Positions 22,986-34,400 of a DNA stretch of 64,000 nt are shown here, one piece after another. Numbering within the stretch: position 1 is the first letter of the stretch; every line of letters starts with the position of its first letter. Origin of the DNA: Klebsormidium nitens (lineage: Eukaryota > Streptophyta > Klebsormidiophyceae > Klebsormidiales > Klebsormidiaceae); NCBI GenBank assembly GCA_000708835.1, contig DF237195.1, forward strand, positions 59,209 to 123,208, written 5' to 3'. Both the position numbers and the translations under genes were made by a program. The notes beneath the pieces were generated by a model, which had not been told where the DNA came from, did not search any database, and worked only from the letters and a program-made list of their open reading frames with translations.

Positions 22986-25096
22986 GTTGATTGAGTTGCA
23001 CGGGTTCAGGAGTTGGGAGCTTGGTCATTCGAGGGTCGCGCGTTTTACAGCAGATTCAGGGTTTATTGAACGGTAGAATTGTGTACGTTCGCACAGGCCG
23101 CATGCTGCCGACTTTCGACAGTCAAGTCTGACGCATCGGTTTGGCTTCTCAAGTTAAGCGCACCTATCTCAATGACCTTCAATCTGCATGGTCCACAACC
23201 GCTTGCTGGGCCCGAAAATAATGTTCGCAAGCCTTCCTACACACCCGACCCGCGTTTGGGACGAGATTTGACTACAGACTAGATCGCTTTCTCCTGAAAG
23301 CGTCCGCCTCTCATGTGCTTCTGGCACCCTAGCCATGTTAGCATCAAGGTCCTGGCCGTGCCAGCATATGAGCTGCGTACAGCAAATGCTCAGGCTCTAG
23401 AATTGCAATCAACTAAGACTTGGACAATCACCCCCGAAGATTCCTGTGCTACGAGACAGAAACACTGACGTTTCAAATTCATAGTACCATCATGAGGACG
23501 AAGCGCACAGCTGAGTCTTACCCCAAATGCCAGAACGCAGAAAATCTGCGACCCACGTGCAGCCCAAAACGAATTGCGGCTTACTATTTGTCTCCTCGTT
23601 TGACACGTAATCTGGAATTGCCAGCTCAGAGGGGACGACGACCTCCTTCCATGACGGCTTATCCTAAAGCTCTCTTTGTATCAGTCAAATGTGGTTGTAA
23701 TTCACCCTAGCCTGGCTGACCATTCTATTGATATTCAGCTATAGCTTTTGACCTTGACTTGTCTCTGATAATTGGAGTTGGACTTGCTACATCTTGCCGG
23801 AAGTTTCATGATGCTCGGCCCGCCGCCGGATTTTGAGGGTTGACTTTTCAGAGTCAGCGTAGGACCTTACTACTCCTGAAGCTTACGGCATATGCCTAAT
23901 CAAAGAGACACCTCCTCCACTAGGCTCCGTTCTAACTTACAAAGGGGCCCGGGTCATACAGGATCTTTGAATATTTAAGCAGCAGCTTATCAGATTGCAC
24001 AACCACTTTGCCCTTTTCTTGCTCTAAAGGATGCAGTGACTTCGTACGCAAAACCTTGGCATCGTCGAACGGATCGAGTGGCGAACGTTGACAGAATTGT
24101 TGACGCGACAGAAAGGTAGTGAAGAAATGAACAGATTCTGAAAGAAGGAAAGGCCGCCAAGTCATTCGCCAGTGGACACTCTAGACGCATGCTGCGCTAG
24201 TTCAAGTTTGCGCCCTGCTTTGAGGTGTCGGCATATACCTAGTTTGGAAAAAGGTTGATAATTTTTAATGTCATCAGAGCCTACGATGAAGCTGCCCCGT
24301 ACTCGCTCCCACTCTAGCTGTGGGAAGAACTTTGTGTAATCTGAGTGCTTTGGAGCTTCAATTAATAGAGTATATATATCGAATGCTGACCTTTGCACCG
24401 CGTTTTACTGAAAAATGCGGTCACGTCCGGCGGCCCGCGCATATGATCCGATGGAGATTTATCTTTTGAATAGAGCCCTATCAAATGCTCAGGATTCCGG
24501 CTTGATCTCATGCTTTCTTCGTTCATTTTAAAATGTCCTGATTACGGTGACGATTTTTCCAATGCATGGTTCCAAGAAAATCTACTTGAGAGGGGAGCTA
24601 ATTCTCTTCACGACGGAGTAGCATCTCGAAGGCATTGGGAATGACGGCGGAAAGGTGCGTACTCTTGAGTAAACTGTGCGTGTGCGTGTGCTCATTCTTC
24701 TTACCTGCGGCCTCAGAGATTTTGGTGGCTTTGCAACGCCCAATTTGCCGAGCAGCCCAAGGTTCTTATCTCCGCTGCATTGGTATGCATCAGATGTAAA
24801 GAAGCTCTGCTTTAAGCATTCAGAAACGTTTCGAAGGAGCTGGAGGAGTGTACGAGAAGGCCTACTTGGCTGCCTCACCGGATGCACTCAGGTAGAGCAT
24901 ACAAATCTGGCTATAGATAACAGACTGGTCTTCGCAGGCGAGCTGTCATTCCAACTTCCAAAATACAAAAGTTTTAGCTCAAGCACCCAAAACGTCCTCT
25001 CAAAAGGTCCGCTGTGGCAGAAAGCGCTTGCAAAGGCGCCTCGAAGAAGGAGACAAGCTCGACGAGTGAATTCCATACGGTTCTGGAGTGGGCACC
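22986..25096. other. intergenic region without supported gene
   Basis: Several open frames of 60-100 codons occur on both strands (for example 24582-24887 minus), but none has a recognised motif, paralogue or coherent splice context. The right end should hold the promoter of the secreted-protein gene A. Confidence 0.45.
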
Positions 25097-27202
25097 ATGG
25101 CGCTTCGAACGCTCCTCCTGATCTCCTACTTCCTGGCTTTCGCGGCGGGCACTTCGAAGGTGAGATGTTCCTTCCTGCACAATCTGGTTCTCAACTTGAA
25201 TGTGCAGCTGCTTCTATTGTGGTTGAGTCGCAGGTTTATTATCTGAGAAGGCTGATAGTCTGTCCGATTCTGAAGTGACTGTCTGGTGACCTTGCTGACT
25301 CCTAACACTGCTCTTGTCCTGAACTCCGAACATACGTTTCTCTGCTTTGAACCAACTTCAGCACACCCGTCGATCCCTTGCGTTTGGATTCTGTTTTGAG
25401 AGCTTCTCTCAGGCCTTGGAACTTATTCTGCCACTGAACGGTCGTATCTGAGCTGCCCCCTATAACTTCCTTTCATGTCTGTTTGAGCTGTTCGTAACTT
25501 CGCAAATCGTTCAGTCTGAGAATCTTGGATTTGCAAAAAAGAAAAAGCAGCTTGTAGCCGACAGTCTGCAGAGCTTACCAATCCTGAAATCCCAGCTTGC
25601 TTCTAAGAAGTGGGTCACTGTGCACTCTCGATACCTGCAGACAGTCACGCGGCGTGAGAAAAAGGTCCAAAAGTTTGGTTCTTCATGTTGCATCCCTTCT
25701 TCTCAGCCCTTGGAAATTGACCTGTTGACGAATGGCTTCTAAGCGAAACTGTGAACCCTCATCGAGTCTGTAGCTGACAGATGAACTCTCTTTTCATCAT
25801 CAATTTCACAGTGTGTCTTCCTTTGTCGTGCCAGAAACAGATTTCTATCTTGAAAGTCCTTGTCAATTTGCATTCTCTTTCAGGTTGCGGCCGCGCGCCG
25901 CATCGCCCAATCCTCGCCCATGGCGGCCGCCAACGTGAACGTCGAGGTCACCAACGGCGTAACGTCACAGGTACAGAATGTGGGCAACACCGTGACTTCA
26001 TACGGTTTCAGCACGCCGGACAGCTACACGTGCCGGACGGACGCCGCCATGAACTGGGGCTGTACGCTGAACGGCGTGCCGGTGCTGCAGATCCCGGTCG
26101 TTCTGATACCGGTCATCAGTGAGTTAATTTCGCAACTTTATATTCCTCTTTTGGCGGCGCGCGCTCGCAATCAAAACAGTTCGCTTTCGTTCCCAAGCTT
26201 CCAATATCCTCGAGCTACGGTTTTGTACTTTCCTGGTTGAGCCCAGTCCCTTGCGGACGGGGCTCTTCACGTATGCGACGTGCTGACGGCAAGCTACAAT
26301 TACTTGCCTGTGCCCACCGCTGTGGCGACGTTATTCTTTTCAGGGTGTTCGTTGTTTCGTTATTCGTTGTTCGAGTGTGCTTCGCGCCGCGTCGGATTTG
26401 GTCGCTTTTAAATGAAGGAACTTGCGTCCACGACAGGTCACTTGGGAGTACTTATCCTGGTTGGGAGAAAATGAAATGGACGAGTGACTGCAAAATTTTC
26501 GCTACGGTGTCTTGCACTTAATTAAGCGGCGCTTTTTCATAGAGCAAGTACTGACGGCTTTTGCGGAAGCCCACCGTCGCCATCGTTCAGTCTGCCGTTC
26601 ACTTTTCAGATGCTTGCACCTTCCAACAAAGTCGAAGCAAACCGCACACCGGACAGGGAAGCCAAAGCAGGGCTGCCTGATTAGTTGGTCGTTCCTTTAA
26701 GAACCGCTTTTCGAGAAAGATCTTACAATCTACACGGGATTGTGACCGAAGAATGGGATCCCGCAAAAACAAAAACCACAGCTTCGGTGGATTCCAGTCG
26801 TCCAAACCAGATGGCAGAGCCCTCGTATATCGCAAAGCTCCAGATCAAGAACCCATGTGCACATTCTCGTCAAGCGGCGGCCCTATCCATCTACCTTCTG
26901 CACGATCTCCTCAGGGTCGTTCCGTTCCTTTCCGTGCAGTCAAAGTGGTTTCCGTCCCGACATCTTCGCCAACCGGTTCGACCCCCTCACCGACCCCAAT
27001 CTCCTCAGAGACCCCGAGCCCAGCACCTACCGGAACCTCAACCCCGGTTCCCACTCCGGCCCCCAGTTCGGCGACCCCGACACCCTTCCCGTCGCCCTTC
27101 CAATCGCCCGGTCTGACGCTTCCCCCGGTCTCCATCGAAGGCTCCACCCAGCTCTCAGTAGGCGGGGTTGTGCTTCTGCCGACCGGTTCCCCGGCTCCAT
27201 AG
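25097..27202 (+). CDS. small secreted Pro/Ser/Thr-rich protein A
   Basis: Three exons close in frame to 186 residues: 25097-25159, 25884-26118 and 26940-27202. Exon 1 is almost entirely a hydrophobic signal peptide (MALRTLLLISYFLAFAAG). Exon 2 encodes a compact core rich in Val, Asn and Thr, with NGVTSQVQNVG, YGFSTPDSYTC and a C-X9-C pair ending NWGC, then LNGVPVLQIP. Exon 3 encodes a Pro/Thr/Ser-rich stalk typical of O-glycosylated extracellular proteins, ending in SPGLTLPPVSIEGSTQLSVG. The protein is probably secreted to the wall or mucilage. The acceptor of exon 3 was chosen because its phase fits and matches paralogue B; an upstream AG gives an implausible frame. I do not recognise the family. 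It forms a tandem pair with B in the same orientation, about 1.2 kb apart. Confidence 0.78.
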
Positions 27203-28439
27203 ATTTACTAGTGCTACGTTCGTGCACTCTGCGCTACGTCCGTGTATGATAATCATCAGACTTTGGTAGTTGACACCAAGAAACGTAACCACTGCTTGAG
27301 TTGTGTAGAACAAAGCTTCACCAAAAGTCGAACTAGAGAGTAGGTTACAAGTGATGTAAAGACGAGCGCAGATAGCTAGCGTTAGCTTTGGCGTGAAGTA
27401 GTATAAGCTTACTTTGCAACTCAAGCGGATCGAAGTGACAGGTTTTTAGTACGCTTGTCTAGCCTTCTATGATGCTGCAAACACTGTAACCCACTGGCTT
27501 TCAAACTTTGCACAAAAGAAATCTTCGTTTGTTCGGCCTCTTAGATCAATTCAGGGGCCTCGGTATCATCGAAGCAGGGAGCCCTCATGGCTCTTGCATC
27601 CGGCGCTCATACCAATGAATGCTTCTTTGATTTGAACTTCATTCCGCATTATGGAGTACATCTGCTTACGCTAAGAAAGGCTTGTCGTGATGACTTACGG
27701 TTCATGCGAATTCGACTGGTCGACATGGATGGTAAATGCACATACTGAATCCCGTGCTTCACTTGAAAACTCTCTTCATATGAGAAACGTTGAAAATCAC
27801 ACGCATATCGACAACGCATTCTGGGGCCCGCAAAGATCCTTTCAACGCCGGAAAGATGGGATGAAGCGCTTTTGGAAGAGTGATGCCGGGGAGGCCCTCC
27901 CAACTTTGTGAGTCGATCAGGCTTGCAATCTTTTGTCTGCGAAGTACTCGCTTTCTTGTTGATCGATAGCTCGAGATAGCAAGTATATGTAGGAGAACTT
28001 CAAAAGTTCTTTGTCTGACCGCGTATTAGCAGGAATCAGTGTAGATCTAAGTTCCTGTTTCTCTTTCTCCAACCTTGTGGCAAAGTAACACTTGGGCTGC
28101 ACTTTGTTCTTCTGAAGACCCGAAACGAGATGCGAGACGAAGGAAAAGGGTCAGCTCGACAGAGGGCACAGATGGATGTTGGTGAGTTCTGTGCCCTTCA
28201 TGACAATCCCGTGGGGCGAGGAGGAAAGCTTGCCCCACAGATTGAAGTAGGTTTCCCTTGACCTGCAAGCAGAAGAGTCAGCAAGCAAAAGCTAAGTCAG
28301 TAAGCACAGACTGTATTGCCCACACCAAACGCGCAGCGCTATTGGGTTGCAGAGACAATATCAGTGGAGGATAAGAAGCAGAATACTAGACGATCTGTTC
28401 AAGAACCGCTTTTGAAGGGCAGAGAAAGAGAGACACGCG
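27203..28439. other. spacer between the two secreted-protein genes
   Basis: No gene is supported. The region should hold the terminator of gene A and the promoter of gene B. Short open frames on either strand lack any recognisable feature. Confidence 0.5.
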
Positions 28440-30373
28440 ATGGCGCTTCTGAGGCTCCTCCTGGGAATGGCTCTGCTCGTGGCAGCAGCGGCTCAGGTAA
28501 GATCCGTTTTCTTCAGACGTAGATGTTTTTGATAGCCGTCTGAGTTGTGCGACATTACTTTGCTGTTATTCTTTCCTTCGCTCACAGACTTTTCCTCTCT
28601 TGCCTGTTCCTGATCCTCTGCTGTACTTCAGACTCCTGGCCCCATGCGCACTGCGTCCTCAGCTTTCTTTTTGCAGAGCGCTACACTTGTAGCAAATGGT
28701 CTTCTAAATTGGTATGTTCAGAACAGACAGCCTAGAAATTGAGTTCAATATGAAATGCATGCAGGAGACCTTAACAATCACTCCAACAAATAGCTGCACG
28801 CTATCATTTTCGGAGAAGATCGGAGACAGTTCTTGGCTGCATCAAAACATTTTTAAGAGTGCTTCTGACATTCTTTCATTCTCAAAGCATCGGCTAAAGG
28901 GATTGTCAACAATTTGAAGACTTTCCAAGAATAAATAAGTCGATCACGCGGATGATTCTGGGGACTTTTGCATCTATTGTAGAGGTCTTCGCTTTTTTGT
29001 ATTCAGCGTCCAGTAAGGTACTCCTTTGTCTGATCGTGCCAAGGTCTGTTTTGGTTCTTTACTTGGAACGCCTCATGAAGATCTTGCAAGAGTTGAGGCC
29101 TTTCCATTCCTGATTCTGCACAATTTTGCTACTCCTCCTCGCGCTGGAGCCTCGCAGAACGTTAATAAAAATAGCACCCACAAGGCCGGTCGAGATTGGT
29201 TGAACAACTCTCATAAATGGGCATAGCATGAAGCTTATAAGTTCCAACACAAGCAGTCTATGGGTCCTTCCGTTGATGAATTCTAACGCCCTCTTGCTGA
29301 CCTCTTGATCCGAATTTCTCTGAGAAGAACGGACCTGTCCCCTCCTTATAACTATTTCAGCTACTTACCTGATCAAGTAACAAGACATCAAACTTCAGCA
29401 CTTCCTGCGCTTTCTTTAGGGCACGCCCCCCCACTCGATCGTGGTGAACGGCGTCACGCAGTCGTGGCAGACCGTCGGCGGCGTAACGCAGTACTCGTTC
29501 AGCACTGCGGACGGTTACCTCTGCCAGACGGACCCCAACATGCAGTGGGGCTGCCTGCTCAACGGCGTCATCGTGCTGGAAATCCCGGTGGCCATTCTTC
29601 CCATCAGTGAGCACTGACTGGAAAGAACTTTCTCAGCTCTTTTTGGGCAAAATTGCAGGTTTGCCCTGTTTGAATACAGAGAGGGAGCGGTGTGTGACCA
29701 GTAGCACTGAGCGACCAGAAAGCCGGAGTGCCACCTTGTTAGTCGCCTGCGCCTGCGAATCGCTGTTCTATAACGGGGTGTGAAGTGCGTTACGGGTGCC
29801 TTGCAAATGCCTACGGTATTCTTCGACGCGTTTGATTGAATCGCAAGTGTTATAGCCTCAGCCCGGAGTGTGGTTCTTGGAAACTGGCTGGGCTTGGAAC
29901 GGAGAATTATCTCATCTGCTTTAGCATTTAAACAACCTCAAATCAGGGCTCGCTTTCGATTCGTGCAACACTTACGTACATCTATCGCGGTCCTTTTCTA
30001 TACATCTCCAAACGACTCTCTACGCAAGGATTCATCTGCTCTTCTGACTCCGCTCGTTCCGTTTCCGCCAGGTGGGCTGGTCTGCATTCCGTTCGGCGCG
30101 CCCACCCCCGCTCCCACCTCTCCGGCTCCGGTCACTTCCACCCCGGTCCCTTCCTCCGACGTCCCTACAGAAACGCCCAGTACACCGGTACCAACCGTTC
30201 CAACCCCGCCCAATACCCCCAACCCCAGTAGCAGTGAGCCAATCACACCTGGGCCCAGTACCGTTTTCCCGGTGCCCCCATCGTCGCCCGGTTTGACACT
30301 GCCCCCGGTTTCCATCGACGGCTCGACCGCGGTCTCGGTTGGGGGTGTGGTCATCGGGCCGCACTCCCCTTGA
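28440..30373 (+). CDS. small secreted Pro/Ser/Thr-rich protein B
   Basis: Three exons close in frame to 181 residues: 28440-28496, 29420-29606 and 30072-30373. The intron phases (0 and 1) are the same as in paralogue A. Exon 1 is a signal peptide (MALLRLLLGMALLVAAAAQ). Exon 2 carries the shared core: NGVTQSWQTVGG, YSFSTADGYLC, C-X9-C ending QWGC, and LNGVIVLEIPVAILPI. Exon 3 begins SGLVCIPFG, adding a cysteine that A lacks. It then runs as a Pro/Thr/Ser stalk and ends in SPGLTLPPVSIDGSTAVSVG. The shared C-terminal block, after a divergent stalk, suggests a functional tail and not random low complexity. The family is not recognised; an extracellular or wall role is inferred from composition. 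Confidence 0.78.
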
Positions 30374-31411
30374 AGGAGCATATTTCAAGCTTTGACTGAA
30401 GAGGTTGAGATTTACACTTCACGATCTAGAAACCGCCTCGCTGGAGTTTGTAGACAACAGGCTACCATTCCAAGTAGCATGAATAATCTTTTTGACAAAC
30501 AAGACGGCCATGCCTCTGAGCATTCGAGTGTAGGCCGACCGTTTAATCACCGGTTATGGTCCTTTTACTGCCGCTCCGAGGACATGTACTGATCAAGACA
30601 TCAGATCATTGACGTCGTGCAGACCTTCCCCTAAAAAGCGGGTTCTCATCATTACTACGATCGTGTGAGAATTTCTTCAATATGTTGATAATTAACATGA
30701 CAAGTCGATGCGTAAGGTACGTCTAATGATCCCACCTGCTTAGCCAGTATAGGGTGCATGTGTGCATCTAAGTCTCATCGCTTCATACAGGTACGTCCTG
30801 GCCGGTAGTTGTGAATCATTGGCATAGATTGCTTCTTCCCTCCCGATCACGTACTAAAAGACGTTGCATGGGAGTGACCATTCAATAAACTTTGTAATGT
30901 TTTATGCGACGAGGTGCATGATCGGGTCACTTGTACGAAGAAAGTTTTGCCACCATACATGTTCAAATAAACCCTACATCTTAAACTTGTACGATATGCA
31001 TTCAACGTTTTGACCGCAAACTTGTAAGTCGACCAATCAAAGTTGCACAACTTGTGCGCATATATGCGTCATGCACTACATCGTATGATGTCGCTTGATG
31101 CAAGCAAGATGACATCACATTGATCGATCTGATATTTTACAATTTTGCGATCCAAGATACATAACAATCGCCAAGAAAATGTTTGAGTAACATGTACGGA
31201 TTCCCAGAAGGCGGCCGGTGCCACGTGCATGAATGGAGCTTGGTATCTCGGTCAAAAGTCTGGTTCTCATGCAGATAGTGAAATCACTCCTAGAACAGAG
31301 GTTTGGCAGCAATTGTCTTAGCGAAGCGGCATCAGTAGTCTGTTTGCGTCGGACCTTACATGAGTCGGACTCGCAGATCGACGCAACATTAGCAAGGCGC
31401 ATTCTCAGTAT
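30374..31411. other. intergenic region, convergent ends
   Basis: This lies between the 3' end of secreted gene B (plus) and the 3' end of Agenet-2 (minus). No gene is supported. The sequence is comparatively AT-rich. Confidence 0.5.
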
Positions 31412-34400
31412 CTATTGGTCCTGCCGGAGTATCTGAACAACCTTTTTGACCAATTCTGAGATCTGTGTCGCCTTGTTCCTGCCGAATGTGTTGTCCTGGG
31501 TCATTGCTTTCGGCACGTCCTTCGCACCTGGGGCAGGAAAACAAGCGTGAAAGCAAGCATGAATCAAGCATATACTGAGCATTGCATTTGAAAACTCAAG
31601 GACTCCAGCAGACTCAAAATATTCAGGCACCGTGATCTCGACCGCTTGGTACATCAAGGTCAACATTCTGGCCCCTTGAGCGCTTAGAAACTGAACTGAC
31701 CGAGTCTCCGAAGAGGAGGGTTCGGAGTCATATTCGGAGGCAAGCTTAGAGGTCTTGCTATTTGAGCGAGTCGGAAGTTCCTCACAGCAGGACAAAGAAA
31801 CGGGATGCAAGACTTGGTAACTTCCTCGAGCACTATTCTAGAACACGCACCCCAATCCAGAGACGCTCCCTTTGATCTGTCCAATGACTTCGCAAATTGC
31901 TGCAAGATTCGTAGAGGTTTTGTAAAAAGCCGGAGCTTTTGCGTGTCTCTTGTGGCCTTCCGCTGCAGACTGTTTCACTGCGCGCAATCAAGAAACAACC
32001 TGCCGGTCTGAATCCCGTACCTGGATCCCCCAGCCCTATCAAAGGTGCTCCCTCGTGAGCGTCTCCTTCCGCTTGTCCGGTTTCCGCTCTTCCGCCCTGG
32101 CCGACGACGCTCGCCAGCCACCCATGCGGCATGTTCCTCCTTTCCCGCCCAGAAGACCGCCCCACCATCACTCGCCCAGTCTTTTCACACTTCATCAAAT
32201 ATGGCGCTGCGGCTCGCTCGACCGCCTCCAAAAGCGCAAGGTCCCCCGCCACTTTCCCCCCCAGGCTAGTTTCCCCACTCTCACCCGCTGCGTAATGCAA
32301 TTCCCGTAGGGCCGCGATCTTCTGCTCGCGCGTCGCGTTTGCCAGCGCGCACACGTTCTGCAGGAGCGTAGCCGCGGATCGCTGCGCGCCCTTTTCGCGG
32401 TCCCGTGCCGTCAACCCGGTAAATGTGTCCAGTGCCTCGCCCCAACCAATCCCCATCTGCTCCAGGATATCCGCCGTCTGATCACGCCTGCCCGGCGCTT
32501 CTTTACTTGCCGCACCGTTGGGATCAGGAGCCACTTCCTCGGGCTCTTTACCGACCGTTGACGCTTTCGGTGCCGTTTGGGAGGCTGCTCGCGCACAGAG
32601 AATGTCTCTGACAAACTGGGCGCCGCCTCTCGGCCCTGCTGGCGTCTTCGCGGAAGGCCTAGCCCCGTAGCCAGAGCTCGGCGCGACGCGGCTGCGCTGC
32701 GGGGAGTTCGCAGCAACTGCTGTCGTTGGAACAGTGGCCGGCGTGGCCGCGCATGGGCCGGCCACGTCGGGGCCCAACGAGACTGGCCACTCCGCTACCT
32801 GGATACGAAGCAACAACGCTGATGAGTTTGGAGTCCTAACTGGTCGTCTCGAGGCTTTCATTGCTGGCGTCTTAGATTGTCAGGAGGTCGAGACGTTGAC
32901 TTTCGAGGGCCTTATTTCGAGGCGTTGGACATCCCAAAAAGTCTTCGAGAGTCCTAAGAAGAGGGACTTATCAGTTTCATTCTTAGGTCAATCTGATTAT
33001 CAGACTCAAGGGTAGACTCGGTCAAAGACCAATTGGGTCTATCTGTTTCCGGCATCATGCCCCTCTGAATCTTAACATTCCTTCCAGGTTCTGTGGTTCT
33101 CGCTCTCAAACGAAGAGCACGCGCCCTCAGCAGGAGAATTTGCTCTGATCATACCAGCCTTGTACAGCTACAACTGCTGCCTCTCGCCCAGGTTTCGGTG
33201 AATCACTGGAAGGGTTCAAGCAAAGGGGTTCTGCGATCCCTTACTGATGACATGTGCGCGAGCACCTGGAGCATGTTCCCCGTCAGCCTCAATATGAATC
33301 CGTGCATCTTCACTTTCTCCCTCGCGGTAAGAGCCGCACCGGACCAGCCTCCTGCAGTGTCCATCAGCAGATCAGAAGAAGCGAACTCTATCGGACAGTA
33401 CGACGAGTCGGTCGAGGTAAACCTGAGAGGAAACGCTAGCAAAGCTCCCAGGCGAGGCCGGCTTATTCGATACTAGGAGCTAACCAGGAGCTCTCCCTCA
33501 AGACCTCCTTACTTCAACCGCGGGTTCGGTTCTGCGACTTTCTATTGGCACAGGGCAAAGTTGTGAATCGCTCTGCGATCTAGTGACTGGGCAGATCAGT
33601 TGCATAAGTGTCACACAGGCTCAGCCACAATCAAAGCAATGTGTGAACCGGCTGTCAGCACATCATCCGCGCGTGGCTGAACTTGCGTCAACATAGTAAT
33701 CTTAGAGAACGGATTATTGATATCATCGTAGCATGAAGAGTAGCTCACCTGGCACCTTAGCCGCGGGCGTTCGATCCGGATCCCCCTTCACGGCACTCCG
33801 CGTCAGCAGTTCCGTCCCCCAGTCCGTGTCCTTCAGCCTGTTCGTCCCCGCCACCTCGTCATACCACCCGCTTGGCATCGTGCGCATCTCGCGCCCGTCC
33901 GGCCGCCGCGCGATCCCGAAGCGCCCCGTCGCCGCGTCCCGCGCGAAGTGCGCGCCCGCCGCGCACTCAACCGCGTCCAGCAGCGCGAGCGCGCCGTGCG
34001 CGTCGAGCCCGACCGCGCGCATCCCGCGCCGGTACTGCACCACACGCAGCGCGGCCGCCTTGCGCTCGCGGGGCACGTTCGCGAGCGCGCACACGTCGCG
34101 GAGCAGGCGCCCGACGGTGGACCGGGGACGGCTTGGGGCGCTCCGGTTCCGTTGCTTTTGGTTCCGTCCCTCGAGGCCGAATGCGGAGGGCGAGCGGAAC
34201 GTCGTCGAGCGCAGAGTTCCCGTCCTCAATCGGACTTGCACGCGTTTCGGCGTTCCCGGCAACGACCTCCCCTCCGTTGAAAACCCCGGGGCAGCTTCCC
34301 GCAGTCACACTAGCGTCCCCGGCTACTGCCTCATTGGTGCGAATGGGACCACTGGGACCGGCCGACTCGCGGACCGAAACGTCGTCGAGAGTGGGGTTGC

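Noticed and set aside
24676-25278. A 200-codon plus-strand ORF overlapping the first exon of secreted gene A
   Set aside because: It crosses the signal-peptide exon and its donor in another frame and has no recognisable domain. The secreted-gene model has paralogue support.
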